18,153 nt of DNA from Sphingomonas sp. (GCA_025981625.1 JAICXF010000039.1:1-18153), one strand, 5' to 3'; shown: positions 1 through 8,311, counted from the first letter of the stretch. Numbers and translations: made by a program. Notes: a model not told the origin generated them from the sequence alone.

Positions 1-256
1 AGTCACATTAAGGAACGGCATAAATTTGACCGATCCGCCGATACCCGGAGGTTATCGGTGACCGGGCCGCCGCCCACATGTCCCTTCATCTAAACCAACA
101 ATGTCAAAGAGCCGACGCGCATCCTCCCCCGGTTCGATTGTTCCGGGCATCGGCTGTACCGACCAAGAAGAGGCGCGAAACGAACGCGAGACCCTCATGG
201 AAGGCCGCGTCCGTTGCTGTGGAGCGCCATATATGGGTGGAGCCCAAGGCCGTCAA

Positions 257-289
257 CCGGGTTTTTGCAATTATGTTGCACCCGGTTTT
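257..289 (+). terminator. possible rho-independent terminator
   Basis: CCGGGT (257-262) can pair with ACCCGG (280-285), and GCAA (267-270) with TTGC (276-279). This leaves a four-T bulge on the 5' side and a TTATG loop. TTTT follows at 286-289. The U tail is short and the stem is bulged, so this is a weak terminator candidate for a transcript coming from the left of the window. Confidence 0.35.
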
Positions 290-334
290 GAGCCCGCTCG
301 AGACGCCTGCGCGCCTCTCGCCTCCACTCTAGAT

Positions 335-351
335 AGCGCTTCCGAAGCGCT
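335..351. repeat. 17-bp perfect palindrome
   Basis: AGCGCTTC and GAAGCGCT flank a single C. As RNA on the minus strand it would form a stem with a UUCGG-containing loop, 49 bases downstream of the CBS gene stop. No T tract follows, so it is not a standard terminator. It could be an RNA 3'-end stabiliser or a protein site. Confidence 0.5.
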
Positions 352-399
352 GTTCAAGGCAGCTAAACTGCTGTTTTCAACAAAGTTTCTGAAGAAGCC

Positions 400-828
400 T
401 CAGACGCTCTGGATATACTCGCGCATCGCCTCGGCCTCGGCCTCAATGCACTCCATCCGGTACTTCACGAGGTCGCCGATCGATACGATGCCGCGAATCT
501 CCCCACCCTCGACCACCGGCAAATGGCGGATTCGGCGCCTGGTCATCACGGCCAGCGCGGACAGCACGTCCGTCTGCGAATCGGCGGTCACCGCCGGCGA
601 GCTCATCACCCTGGCGACGGGCCAGCCGAGTACATCGGGTCCCTGGTCGCGCAGACAGTAAATCACGTCGCGCTCCGAGATGACCCCGGTGAGCCGCCCC
701 TGCTCGACGACCGGAAGCGCGCCGATGCGCTTCTCGCCAAGTCGCTTCACTGCATCGTAGAGGGTTGCTTCGGCGGCGATGGTCTCGACCGCGCTGCCCT
801 TTCCTCGGAGTACTGCCGCGATCGTCAT
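400..828 (-). CDS. CBS-domain pair protein
   Basis: A 142-aa soluble protein made almost entirely of two tandem CBS motifs, roughly residues 8-60 (GALPVVEQGRLTGVISERD) and 72-130 (RHLPVVEGGEIRGIVSIGDL). Such paired CBS (Bateman) modules bind adenosine nucleotides such as AMP, ATP or SAM and act as energy-sensing regulators; stand-alone versions are common in alphaproteobacteria and often have no known partner. The ATG at 826-828 is chosen because AAGGGGA lies five bases upstream and because the CBS fold begins directly after it; the open frame extends further upstream but there overlaps the divergent gene. It is divergent from the small membrane protein gene at 899 with 70 bp between starts. 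No catalytic domain is fused to it, so a specific target cannot be named. Confidence 0.9.
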   Translation of the reverse strand: MTIAAVLRGKGSAVETIAAEATLYDAVKRLGEKRIGALPVVEQGRLTGVISERDVIYCLRDQGPDVLGWPVARVMSSPAVTADSQTDVLSALAVMTRRRIRHLPVVEGGEIRGIVSIGDLVKYRMECIEAEAEAMREYIQSV

Positions 829-898
829 GGCATTCCCCTTCCGTGACTCGCCGTTCGCCGGGTTGATAGTCCCACTTCGCGCCGCCAAAGGGAAGTCC

Positions 899-1189
899 AT
901 GCCGAAACCGGATCCAATCCCGACCCCGCGCCACTCGACGAAGCAGCGCTTCTGGCGAATCTTCCGGCTGCTCGTGCTGCTGTCGGTGGTGATCGCGGGT
1001 ATTGCGGTGATCCTCGTCACGCGCGGCGCGGGCGATGTCCCGGCCTCGATGGTCATCGCAACGTTCCTGGGCGTGGGCTTCACCGTGCTGGTCGGCACCG
1101 GGCTCATGACCCTCGTCTTCATCAGCAATTCGAGCGGTCACGACGAAGCCGCGGGCGGATCCGTCCACGAGGAGAGCGACAAGGAATGA
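899..1189 (+). CDS. small two-helix inner-membrane protein
   Basis: A 96-aa protein with a basic, Pro-rich cytoplasmic-looking N-terminus (to about residue 20), a first hydrophobic helix at about 22-41, a short loop with Arg, Gly and Asp (42-47), a second hydrophobic helix at about 49-74, and an acidic hydrophilic tail (HDEAAGG...EESDKE). The ATG at 899 follows AAAGGGAAG, a good ribosome-binding site, and is preferred over an upstream frame that runs over the divergent CBS promoter. Its TGA overlaps the ATG of the thioesterase gene (ATGA at 1186-1189), so the two are translationally coupled. I do not recognise a named family. The coupling suggests a membrane role linked to lipid or acyl-CoA metabolism, but this is inference. 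Confidence 0.75.
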   Translation: MPKPDPIPTPRHSTKQRFWRIFRLLVLLSVVIAGIAVILVTRGAGDVPASMVIATFLGVGFTVLVGTGLMTLVFISNSSGHDEAAGGSVHEESDKE

Positions 1190-1566
1190 CCGATCACGAG
1201 CACTCGCCGGTGCTGCGCGTCGTGCCCGGCCCAAGCGACATCAACGCCAACGGTCATATTTTCGGCGGATGGGTGCTGAGCCAGATGGACATCGCGGCCG
1301 GGATCGTCGCCTCACGGCGCGCGAAGGGGCCGGTCGCTACCGTCGCCATCGAGGCGATGAAGTTCATCGCGCCGATTCACCTGCGTGACGTGATTTCGGT
1401 GTACGCGCACGTTGAGCGCCTCGGGCGAACATCGATGGGCGTCCGGATCGAAGTCGTGGCGCAGCGCAACCTTGGCGCAACCGAGGTCAAGGTGACCGAG
1501 GGATTGTTCACCTTCGTCGCGCTCAACGCGGACAACCGCCCGCGCGCGATCGACAATATCGCTTAG
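1186..1566 (+). CDS. acyl-CoA thioesterase, YciA-like hotdog fold
   Basis: A 126-aa single hotdog-fold protein of the acyl-CoA hydrolase (YciA/BACH) type, which hydrolyses acyl-CoA to free acid and CoA in the cytoplasm. The family signature is clear: N21-A-N-G-H-I-F-G-G near the start, followed by LSQMDIAAG, where Asp35 corresponds to the conserved catalytic Asp. The strand segments VAIEAMKFIAPIHLRDVISVYAHVERLGRTSMGVRIEV are also typical. Length is close to E. coli YciA (about 130 aa). The start overlaps the stop of the preceding membrane-protein gene by four bases. The gene is convergent with the DUF4167 gene, with only three bases between the stop codons and no terminator visible. Substrate chain length cannot be read from the sequence, and because family names vary I give no symbol. 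Confidence 0.9.
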   Translation: MTDHEHSPVLRVVPGPSDINANGHIFGGWVLSQMDIAAGIVASRRAKGPVATVAIEAMKFIAPIHLRDVISVYAHVERLGRTSMGVRIEVVAQRNLGATEVKVTEGLFTFVALNADNRPRAIDNIA

Positions 1567-1569
1567 CGC

Positions 1570-2211
1570 CTAGGCCGCGGGCGCAATCTCGCCGTCACCC
1601 TCGGCCGGACGCGGAGCCCGGGTCCGGCGGCGCGGTCGGCGCGGCTCTTCCTCGACGGCCTCAGCGCGCTCGGGCTCGTCGCGGCCGATCGCCGGCGGAA
1701 GAACGTCAAACGGGATCGTCTCACCGCCCCCGTTGGTCGGGCGCGGCTCGGCCGCTTCACGCCGCGGCCGCTCGTCGCGATCCTGGCGCGGGCGGTCCCG
1801 GCGGTTGAAACGCTCCCCGCGGTCGCCGCGGTCGCCTCGCTCGGGGCGCTCGGGACGTTCGGCGGGCTCTTCGACCGCCCCATCGTCACCTGCCTCGGCA
1901 TATTCTTCGTCGCCATCGTCCTCGTCCATTTCCTCGTCGCGATTGCGGCGCGGGTTCTGGTCCTCGAAGCGAGAGCGGCTTTCGCTCAGCAGGCGGAAAT
2001 AATGGTCCGCGTACTGCAGATAATATTCGGTCTGGACCCGGTCGCCCGAGAGTTGCGCGTCGCGCGCCATGCTCTTGTATTTCTCAAGTAGCTGGGCGGC
2101 ATTGCCGCGCTGGCGATTGTCCTGGCGGTTGCCCGGCTGTCCGCCGAGGTTCCGCCCGCCCCCTTGTCCACCACGGCCGCGTCGGCGGCCGCCCTGTCGA
2201 TTGTTGATCAA
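1570..2211 (-). CDS. DUF4167 protein with disordered Arg/acidic tail
   Basis: A 213-aa protein of the alphaproteobacterial DUF4167 family, function unknown. Residues 1-36 are Gly/Arg/Gln/Asn rich (RRRGRGGQGGG). Residues 37-77 hold the conserved helical segment (NAAQLLEKYKSMARDAQL and YYLQYADHYFRLLSE). The remainder is low complexity: an acidic run (EEMDEDDGDEEYAEAGDD), then Arg/Glu/Asp/Pro repeats (ERPERPERGDRGDRGE), ending in RRPRRRTRAPRP. The start is TTG (2209-2211): there is no in-frame ATG before an upstream stop, and AAGGA lies nine bases upstream. It sits downstream of prmC on the same strand, the usual place for this family, but 239 bp away, so it may have its own promoter. The basic N-terminus and charged tail fit an RNA- or nucleic-acid-associated role, which is inference only. 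Confidence 0.85.
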   Translation of the reverse strand: MINNRQGGRRRGRGGQGGGRNLGGQPGNRQDNRQRGNAAQLLEKYKSMARDAQLSGDRVQTEYYLQYADHYFRLLSESRSRFEDQNPRRNRDEEMDEDDGDEEYAEAGDDGAVEEPAERPERPERGDRGDRGERFNRRDRPRQDRDERPRREAAEPRPTNGGGETIPFDVLPPAIGRDEPERAEAVEEEPRRPRRRTRAPRPAEGDGEIAPAA

Positions 2212-2450
2212 ATGCCTACGTCCTTACGGCAGTGTCTCTTGGCCCCTTCGCTTCAGAAGACAGGGCTGCGCCGCGAGCGGCACCGCTCTGACCCTTTCGT
2301 TCCGGTCTAAGCGCCAGGCGCAAAGTGAACGGCCGATAGTGTCGGGGTTGGGACAGGAGCGCTCGTCAGTTGATCTGGAGCGGGCCCGGCCCAGGGCACT
2401 GATGTAGTGCGCCGCACGGCCGATGCCAAGCTCTTTCCACCAAATGCAGG

Positions 2451-3278
2451 TTAATCCCAGGTCAACAGCACGGCGCGCGGCCGATTTGCAAGGTCCTTCG
2501 TGACTTTCGCGATAAGGCCATCGCGGGCAAGGATGGCCGGCACGGCATCCGCCTGATCGTGACCGATTTCGATCGCCGCCAGCCCCCGGGGAGCAAGCAG
2601 TCGCGGGATCTGGAGCGCGAGCACGCGATAGGCGTCGAGCCCCGATTCCCCCGCAAACAATGCCTCGTCGGGCTCATACTCGCGCACTCCCGGTCCAAGC
2701 TCCGCCCCCTTGGCGACATAGGGCGGATTGCACAGGATAAGGTCGAACCGCTCGTCGAGGCCTTCCGCCCAGTTGCCGAGTTTGAACTGCAGCCGCCCCT
2801 CGAAGCCGAGACGGCGACCATTGGCCGAGGCATAGGACAAGGCGCGGCGGGACAGGTCGATGCCCACCCCAGTCGCAGTCGGCCATATGTCGAGGGCCGC
2901 GAGAAGCAGTGTCCCGGGACCGGTACCCAGGTCGAGGATTCGCTGCGGACTGGGCGCGCCCTCGAAATGCTCGATGGCAGCGGCGATGAGCACCTCAGAA
3001 TCGGGCCGCGGCACCAGCACGCCCGGACCGACGTGGAGATCGATGTTCCAGAACGCGCGGCGACCCGTGATATAGGCGATCGGCTCACCTGCTCCGCGGC
3101 GCTTGATCATCGTCCAGAAGCGCTCGGGCACCGCGCGGTCGGGCGGTGAGAGGATCAGCCGGTCGCGGTCGATGCCGAGCGCTTCCGCCATCAGCAGCTC
3201 GGCGTCCAAACGCGCGGTGTCGCTGCTGTTGCTGAGCTGGCGCGCGGCATCGTCGACCGCGCGAACGATCGCCTTCAC
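2451..3278 (-). CDS. prmC: peptide chain release factor N5-glutamine methyltransferase
   Basis: A 275-aa SAM-dependent methyltransferase that methylates the Gln of the GGQ motif of release factors RF1 and RF2. An N-terminal helical domain (about 1-75) contains the family segment [20 protein letters not shown]. The catalytic domain has SAM motif I at 114-122 (ILDLGTGPG), an acidic SAM-binding loop around Asp141, and the hallmark NPPY at 184-187. Length matches E. coli PrmC (277 aa). It starts with GTG at 3276-3278, overlapping the prfA stop by four bases (GTGA), so it is translationally coupled to the gene for its own substrate. Gene order hisS-prfA-prmC-DUF4167 supports the call. Confidence 0.96.
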   Translation of the reverse strand: MKAIVRAVDDAARQLSNSSDTARLDAELLMAEALGIDRDRLILSPPDRAVPERFWTMIKRRGAGEPIAYITGRRAFWNIDLHVGPGVLVPRPDSEVLIAAAIEHFEGAPSPQRILDLGTGPGTLLLAALDIWPTATGVGIDLSRRALSYASANGRRLGFEGRLQFKLGNWAEGLDERFDLILCNPPYVAKGAELGPGVREYEPDEALFAGESGLDAYRVLALQIPRLLAPRGLAAIEIGHDQADAVPAILARDGLIAKVTKDLANRPRAVLLTWD

Positions 3279-4360
3279 GCCTCATCTAGCCCCGCGAGGC
3301 GCTCGGCTTCATCCTCTGCCGCCAGCGCGTCGACGATCTCGCCCAAGCCATTGCCTTCCAGCACCTCCGGAAGGTTGTGTTTGGTCAGATTGATCCGGTG
3401 ATCGGTGATTCGCCCCTGCGGGAAATTGTAGGTGCGGATGCGCTCCGAGCGGTCACCCGAGCCGACCATCGACTTGCGCGCACCCGCCCGCTCGCTGGCG
3501 AGCCGCTCGCGCTCCAGCTCGAACAGCCGGGTCCGCAGCACCTTGAGTGCCTTGGCCTTGTTCTTGTGCTGCGATTTCTCGTCCTGCTGAATGACCACGA
3601 GCCCGGTCGGCAGGTGGGTGATGCGGACGGCGCTGTCCGTGGTGTTGACCGACTGCCCGCCGGGGCCCGACGAACGATAGACGTCAATCCGCAGGTCCTT
3701 GTCATCGATATGCACGTCCACGTCCTCGGCCTCGGGCAGCACCGCGACCGTGGCCGCGGAGGTGTGGATGCGGCCGCCGCTTTCGGTGACCGGCACACGC
3801 TGCACGCGGTGGACTCCGCTTTCGAACTTCAATTTCGCGAACACGCCAGGACCGTTGATCGACGCGATCGCTTCCTTGTAGCCGCCGAGCTCGGACGCGC
3901 TGGCGGAGATCAGCTCGAACCGCCAGCCCTGGGTCTCGGCGAAGCGCTGATACATGCGCAAGAGATCGCCGGCGAACAAGGCCGCCTCGTCGCCACCGGT
4001 GCCGGCGCGAACCTCGAGCATCGCCGCGCGGTCGTCCGCCGCATCGCGGGGCAGGAGCTTGAGCGCCAGAGCGCGCTCGGCATCGGGCAGCTTGTGGCGG
4101 ATTTCGTCGGCTTCGACCGCGGCCATTTCCTTGAGCTCCGGCTCAGCGGTCGGATCGGCGATCAGGCCGTTGAGCACCTGCAACTCGGCACGCAGCCGCC
4201 GAACCTCGCGCGCGGCGGCGGCCACGGGCTCGATCGCGGCATAGTCCTTGGACAGCCGAACGAACTCGTCGGGTGCGAGGTCAGCCCGTGCCATGGCCTG
4301 CGACAGCTCGTTCTTGCGCGCCTCGATCGAGGCGATGCGTTCGGAAGAGATTTGAGTCAC
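3275..4360 (-). CDS. prfA: peptide chain release factor 1 (RF1)
   Basis: A 361-aa class I release factor that reads UAA and UAG and triggers peptide release on the ribosome. The GGQ motif lies at 234-236 within [18 protein letters not shown], and the RF1-type tripeptide anticodon P-V-T at 190-192 (the RF2 form would be SPF). The N-terminal coiled helical domain (1-about 100) and the segment [21 protein letters not shown] at 118-138 are normal for the family. Length equals E. coli RF1 (360 aa). The start is GTG at 4358-4360, whose first G is also the last base of the hisS TAG stop, so translation probably continues by re-initiation. Its Gln236 is the substrate of PrmC, encoded immediately downstream. 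Confidence 0.97.
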   Translation of the reverse strand: MTQISSERIASIEARKNELSQAMARADLAPDEFVRLSKDYAAIEPVAAAAREVRRLRAELQVLNGLIADPTAEPELKEMAAVEADEIRHKLPDAERALALKLLPRDAADDRAAMLEVRAGTGGDEAALFAGDLLRMYQRFAETQGWRFELISASASELGGYKEAIASINGPGVFAKLKFESGVHRVQRVPVTESGGRIHTSAATVAVLPEAEDVDVHIDDKDLRIDVYRSSGPGGQSVNTTDSAVRITHLPTGLVVIQQDEKSQHKNKAKALKVLRTRLFELERERLASERAGARKSMVGSGDRSERIRTYNFPQGRITDHRINLTKHNLPEVLEGNGLGEIVDALAAEDEAERLAGLDEA

Positions 4361-5595
4361 TAGCCGAGTTCCACCGCATCCAGCACGACTTGCAAGCTTG
4401 CCGTGTCGATTGCGTCAGCCCGCAGGAGTCGGTGGAACCTGCCAGGAACGCCCTCGCGAACATCGAAGCTGATCGTCATCGCTGGGTCGGATTTGAGAGC
4501 CTTCTCATACCTCTTCTTCGGACTTCCCGAAGCAAACAGCTCAGCTGAGAAGCCGGAACGTCGAAGAGCTGATAACATCCTTGTCGCGTCAGCTTCCGTG
4601 CCGCGGGTTTCGGCGACGACGGCGACCTGCGGCTTCTCCGCCTCGGTTGAGCCGATCATCATCGCCAGGCGCTCGACACCCGCGGCCCAGCCGACAGCCG
4701 GCGTGTGCGGGCCGCCGAGCGCCTCGATCAGCCCATCGTAGCGGCCGCCGGCGAGCACCGTGCCCTGGGCGCCCAGCTGGTCGGTGACAAACTCGAAGGC
4801 TGTGTGGCGGTAATAATCCAGCCCCCGCACCAGCCGTGGTGCGCGCTCCCATTGGACCCCCGCGGCGCTCAAACCTTCAGTGACCTGGGCGAAGAATTCC
4901 GATGCTTCGGTCGTGAGGAACTCGTCGATCGCCGGCGCACTGTCGACGACCGGCCAATCCTGATGGGCCTTGCTGTCGAGGATCCGAAGCGGATTTCGCT
5001 CGAGGCGCGCCTGGCTGTCCTCGCTCAACTCCGGCGCTCGCCCGCGAAAATGCTCGAACAGCGCATCGCGCCATGCCGCGCGTGTCGCCGGATCGCCGAG
5101 CGTATTCAGCTTCAGGATCGTGCCGGTAATCCCGAGTTCCTTCAGCAGCTGGTCGCCGAACGCGAGCAATTCCACATCCGCCTGTGGCTCGCCCGCGCCC
5201 ATGATCTCGGCATCGAGCTGGTGAAACTCGCGAAATCGGCCCTTCTGCGGCCGCTCGTACCGGAAGGCCGAGCCGTGGGTCGCAACCTTGATTGGCGCGA
5301 ACTGCTGCCACCCTTCACTCAAATATGCCCGGCAGATTCCCGCCGTGAACTCGGGCCGCAACGTTATGCTTTCACCGCCCCGGTCCTCGAAGGAATACAT
5401 CTCCTTGGATACGACATCCGTGGTCTCGCCTATCGTGCGGGCGAACACCGCGGTCTGCTCGATGGTCGGCACTTCGACGCGTTTGAAGCCGTAAAGCCGG
5501 CGCACGCGATCGAACGCCGCGACCACCGCGGCGAGGCGGTCGGCGTCTTCTCCAAGCAGGCTTTGCGTGCCCCGGACGGGCTGAACTGGCGTCAT
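4360..5595 (-). CDS. hisS: histidyl-tRNA synthetase
   Basis: A 411-aa class II aminoacyl-tRNA synthetase charging tRNA-His. Motif 2 is at about 104-130 ([16 protein letters not shown]), the histidine-binding HisA peptide at 258-269 ([13 protein letters not shown]), and motif 3 at 283-310 ([13 protein letters not shown] and WAAGVERL). These parts are canonical and of the general bacterial type. The C-terminal anticodon-binding domain (about 321-411) begins normally (KPQVAVVAE) but after [10 protein letters not shown] (about 358-367) lacks the usual GAR-x-A-x-I-IGEDE and GEQ-containing segments, ending instead in a sequence I cannot align by eye. ATG at 5593-5595 is kept because the [11 protein letters not shown] start fits the family; the ribosome-binding site is weak. 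It heads the hisS-prfA-prmC operon and lies 37 bp downstream of the receptor gene. Confidence 0.96.
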   Translation of the reverse strand: MTPVQPVRGTQSLLGEDADRLAAVVAAFDRVRRLYGFKRVEVPTIEQTAVFARTIGETTDVVSKEMYSFEDRGGESITLRPEFTAGICRAYLSEGWQQFAPIKVATHGSAFRYERPQKGRFREFHQLDAEIMGAGEPQADVELLAFGDQLLKELGITGTILKLNTLGDPATRAAWRDALFEHFRGRAPELSEDSQARLERNPLRILDSKAHQDWPVVDSAPAIDEFLTTEASEFFAQVTEGLSAAGVQWERAPRLVRGLDYYRHTAFEFVTDQLGAQGTVLAGGRYDGLIEALGGPHTPAVGWAAGVERLAMMIGSTEAEKPQVAVVAETRGTEADATRMLSALRRSGFSAELFASGSPKKRYEKALKSDPAMTISFDVREGVPGRFHRLLRADAIDTASLQVVLDAVELG

Positions 5596-5615
5596 GCGGA
5601 GGCGCTAAAGCACAA

Positions 5616-5633
5616 ATTCCGCGCAAGCGGAAT
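5616..5633 (-). terminator. hairpin between receptor gene and hisS
   Basis: ATTCCGC and GCGGAAT form a perfect 7-bp stem with a TTGC loop on the minus strand, directly at the receptor stop codon (TGA at 5633-5635). It is followed by TTTGTGCTTT. The U tail is imperfect, so this is a moderate intrinsic-terminator candidate ending the receptor transcript. If it works, hisS must start transcription within the 37-bp gap or inside the receptor 3' end. Confidence 0.45.
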
Positions 5634-8311
5634 CAGCGCGTCGCCGCCCCTTGCTGCCGCTCCTGCTGGAACATGCGCCGGATGGTTGCCGGCGACGGCA
5701 CGAACAGCTTCCTGAAGCTGATCATGATCGTTCGTCCGATCGGATCGAGCAGGTCGGGCTGATAGTTGAGCAGCGGATTGCCGAGCGCGCTGTGGACCCG
5801 CGGGTGGGTGTCGAACACATTGTTGACCGAGAACCGGACCTGCGTGCCGCGGAGCCACGGGTGCTTGACCGAGATCTCCGGGATGTCGCCCGGATTGGCG
5901 AACAGGCTCAGGTTGAACGTTCCGACGGGCGAGAAGCGGAGCCGGTCGCCGTTCGAGCTGTTGACCGTGGTGCCGCTCTTCCAATTGGTGGCAAGCCGGG
6001 CGCCGAGGCCGTTGTTGAAGTACATCAGCTGACCCTGCACATTGTGGCGCGGGGTTCCGCCGCCCGAGCCCGTCGCATCGCCGTGGAGGTAGTCGAGCAC
6101 GGGGAGCCCCGGCGCGATCTGGACCTTGTCGACGAACGTGATCGCATCGGTCAGCGACACCATGACCCGGCCGCGATTCTGGCCGCCGCCCGCTCCGCCG
6201 AAGAAGCCGCCGCCGCCTCCACGACCGCCGCCACCCCGGAAACCGCCAAACCCGCCGCCGCGACCGCCCTCAGGGCCGCCTTGCGCAGTCGCTGGCGCGC
6301 CTTGCTGCGGCGATCCTGCCGGCGGAGCGCCGTTCCGAGCGGTGCCCGGGGCTCCCGCCGGTGCCTGAGCTCCAGCAGCAGGCGTCGTTCCGCCGGGGGG
6401 ACGCCCACCGAACCCGAATTGCGAGCGGATCTGGTTGATCACCGCCGCCGACGGGCGGTGCGATTTCAGCGGATGCGTGAAGTCAAAGCCGACACGCAAT
6501 TGGTCGCGCGTCGAGCTTTCGAAGTTGATCGGCGTCAGGTCGACGCGAACCAGAGACCCGGTCCCATCGCATTTGCCGGTCGGGGTATCGCAGGTGAAGC
6601 GGCTCGGGAATGCTGTCTCGAACGCCGAGTTGACGGTCACATTGCCAATCGGCCGATCGATCGTCTGGTGAACATACTCCGCCCGGATCCGCAGATCGGT
6701 CTTGGAGAAAGGCTGCCAGTTGCCGCTTAGCTTCCACACATGGCGGCGGTCGGCCTGGAGGTTCGGATTGCCGCCGGTGATCGCGTCGACGAGAACCGTC
6801 TGGCCGGTGGTAAAGTCGAAGATTCGCGAGCCGGGGGTATCGAGGACCGGATCGCCAAGCTGGTTGATGGTCGGCGGACCGTCCTCGAGAGTCCAGCTGG
6901 TCAGCAGGTTGAGCCGGTCGACAGGCGACCAGTTCACGCCGGCGCCGACCTTGGTGAGCGTACCGAAGTCGGAGAGCTGGTCGACCTCGCCGTTCGCGTT
7001 GACGGTGAGATTGCCGAGTGCACTGAAGTCGCGGCCCCGCCGCGATATCGGCACGTCGACATTCATCCCCGCCTGCCCGGCCGTGCGGGAAAGCGACGTT
7101 GCGGTGCCCGCGCCGAGCCGGGTGCGGGTGCTGTCGAGATGGACCGTGTTGCCGCCTAAGGTGACGGTGGTCGTCGCGTAGCCCGCGGGAAGCTTGAACA
7201 GATTGCCGTTCGCGGTGCCGGTCATATCGGCCGACTCGGTGGTCTCGCGAGCGCGGTCACCCGTGAAGGTCGAACCTGGATTGTCGGTGTGGGTCAGCGT
7301 TTGCCCGAGGTCGCCGTTGCCAGTCAGATTCAGCCGCCACTGCGACTTGGTCGTGTCGTTGAGAACGAAGCCGACGTGCGCGGTGCTCGAGTCGGTGGTC
7401 CGCGCGAGCGGGTTGAGAAGGTTGGGATTGAGGCCAATCAGCGAGCGACCCCCGGTATGCTCAAGTTCGGTATTCACGGTGCCCGAACCGTTGGTGAACA
7501 GGTTGCGGTTGATCGTCGCCGATCCACGCAGGTCGCTCTTGCTCCCGACCAGCGACCGGGCGGCGAGTTCCTGGTCCGTGGTACCAACCGTTTGCGTGGA
7601 ATCGAGGAGGATATTGCGCTCGGCCTCGGTCAGGAGCGTGTTGCCCTCGGCGTGCAGATTGTACGTGGTCCGGCCGTTCTTCTGGATGAGCAACCGCGTG
7701 AGGTCGGCGTTGCCGTTCTCATATCCACCTTCGGTCGCGAGGCCGGCGCCGATTTGCGCGGTGGTCGACCGGAAGCGCTGGCGAAGAACGATGTTCACGA
7801 CCTTCTGGTCGGCGCGATAGCCATACTTGAGCGCGACTTCCTCGGGCAGGATTTCAACCCGCTGGATCGCCTCGGTGGGAATGTCGCGGAGCTCGCGGAA
7901 GCTCGAGATTCGCTGGCCGTTGAGGAGCAGCACCGGCGCACCGCCGCCGCGACCCTGGACGCTGCCGATCTGCGGCGCGAGCGCGTCGAGAAGCTCGTTG
8001 ATGTTGCTCGCGCCGGTCGCCCGAACGTCCCGCGCATCGAGCGTGTTCTCCGGCGGGATATCGCCGACGACCGAACCGCGGGCGCGGGCGCCCGTGACGA
8101 CGATCTCCTCGTCATCGCCGGTGTCGTCGAGAGGCTGTGCGGCAGGCGCTCCGGTAGTCGGCGCCGGAACCGTGCTGGTCGACGGCGTGGTGGTCAACGG
8201 CGCGGCAGCGCCCGATCCTGCCGCCGGCTGCGTTTGCGCCTGCTGAGCCGCCAGCGGAGATGCCGGGACAAGGATGGCTGCGCTGCCAAGCAGCATTGAA
8301 CGACTGATCAT
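5633..8311 (-). CDS. TonB-dependent outer-membrane receptor with Gly-rich insertion
   Basis: An 892-aa receptor. Signal peptide about 1-25 (MISRSMLLGSAAILV...AAQQAQ), an Ala/Thr/Pro-rich linker to 65, a TonB-box-like DDEEIVVTGA at 67-75, a plug domain about 78-180 (INELLDALAPQIG, VLLLNGQRI, VEILPEEVALKYGY), then a beta-barrel with the typical GGNPNLQADRR segment. Residues about 632-709 are a low-complexity Pro/Ala then Gly/Arg/Phe-rich insertion within the barrel region. The last recognisable strand, TIMISFRKLF, is followed by 22 more residues. The ATG at 8309-8311 is chosen over a longer frame because the signal peptide starts there and GGGGG precedes it. The substrate is unknown. It is divergent from an M61 peptidase and exported amidase, hinting at peptide-related cargo, which is inference. 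Confidence 0.9.
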   Translation of the reverse strand: MISRSMLLGSAAILVPASPLAAQQAQTQPAAGSGAAAPLTTTPSTSTVPAPTTGAPAAQPLDDTGDDEEIVVTGARARGSVVGDIPPENTLDARDVRATGASNINELLDALAPQIGSVQGRGGGAPVLLLNGQRISSFRELRDIPTEAIQRVEILPEEVALKYGYRADQKVVNIVLRQRFRSTTAQIGAGLATEGGYENGNADLTRLLIQKNGRTTYNLHAEGNTLLTEAERNILLDSTQTVGTTDQELAARSLVGSKSDLRGSATINRNLFTNGSGTVNTELEHTGGRSLIGLNPNLLNPLARTTDSSTAHVGFVLNDTTKSQWRLNLTGNGDLGQTLTHTDNPGSTFTGDRARETTESADMTGTANGNLFKLPAGYATTTVTLGGNTVHLDSTRTRLGAGTATSLSRTAGQAGMNVDVPISRRGRDFSALGNLTVNANGEVDQLSDFGTLTKVGAGVNWSPVDRLNLLTSWTLEDGPPTINQLGDPVLDTPGSRIFDFTTGQTVLVDAITGGNPNLQADRRHVWKLSGNWQPFSKTDLRIRAEYVHQTIDRPIGNVTVNSAFETAFPSRFTCDTPTGKCDGTGSLVRVDLTPINFESSTRDQLRVGFDFTHPLKSHRPSAAVINQIRSQFGFGGRPPGGTTPAAGAQAPAGAPGTARNGAPPAGSPQQGAPATAQGGPEGGRGGGFGGFRGGGGRGGGGGFFGGAGGGQNRGRVMVSLTDAITFVDKVQIAPGLPVLDYLHGDATGSGGGTPRHNVQGQLMYFNNGLGARLATNWKSGTTVNSSNGDRLRFSPVGTFNLSLFANPGDIPEISVKHPWLRGTQVRFSVNNVFDTHPRVHSALGNPLLNYQPDLLDPIGRTIMISFRKLFVPSPATIRRMFQQERQQGAATR

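Larger units (their letters stand above)
1..399. other. gene-free left edge with inverted repeats
   Basis: No open frame here looks like a protein I recognise; the longer frames have low-complexity, shadow-like translations. Visible structures are: CCGATA (38-43) pairing with TATCGG (53-58), with GGAGG in the loop; an 11-codon GTG frame at 58-93 behind that GGAGG; a bulged hairpin at 257-285 followed by TTTT; a 17-bp palindrome at 335-351; and GCAG/CTGC at 359-371. The stretch may be the downstream end of a transcript entering from the left, or a leader or small RNA. None of these roles can be decided from sequence alone. Confidence 0.45.

Noticed and set aside
105..160. tRNA-like T arm (GGTTCGATT) in the left edge
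   Set aside because: The loop is ten bases and no acceptor, D or anticodon arms can be folded around it.
2212..2450. Small gene between prmC and DUF4167
   Set aside because: No frame with a ribosome-binding site or plausible composition was seen; only a short GGGCC-type palindrome near 2384 is present.
3377..4363. Long open frame opposite prfA (328 aa)
   Set aside because: It is a high-GC shadow of prfA; the prfA strand has all release-factor motifs.
4705..5715. Long open frame opposite hisS (336 aa)
   Set aside because: Antisense shadow of a fully recognisable HisRS.
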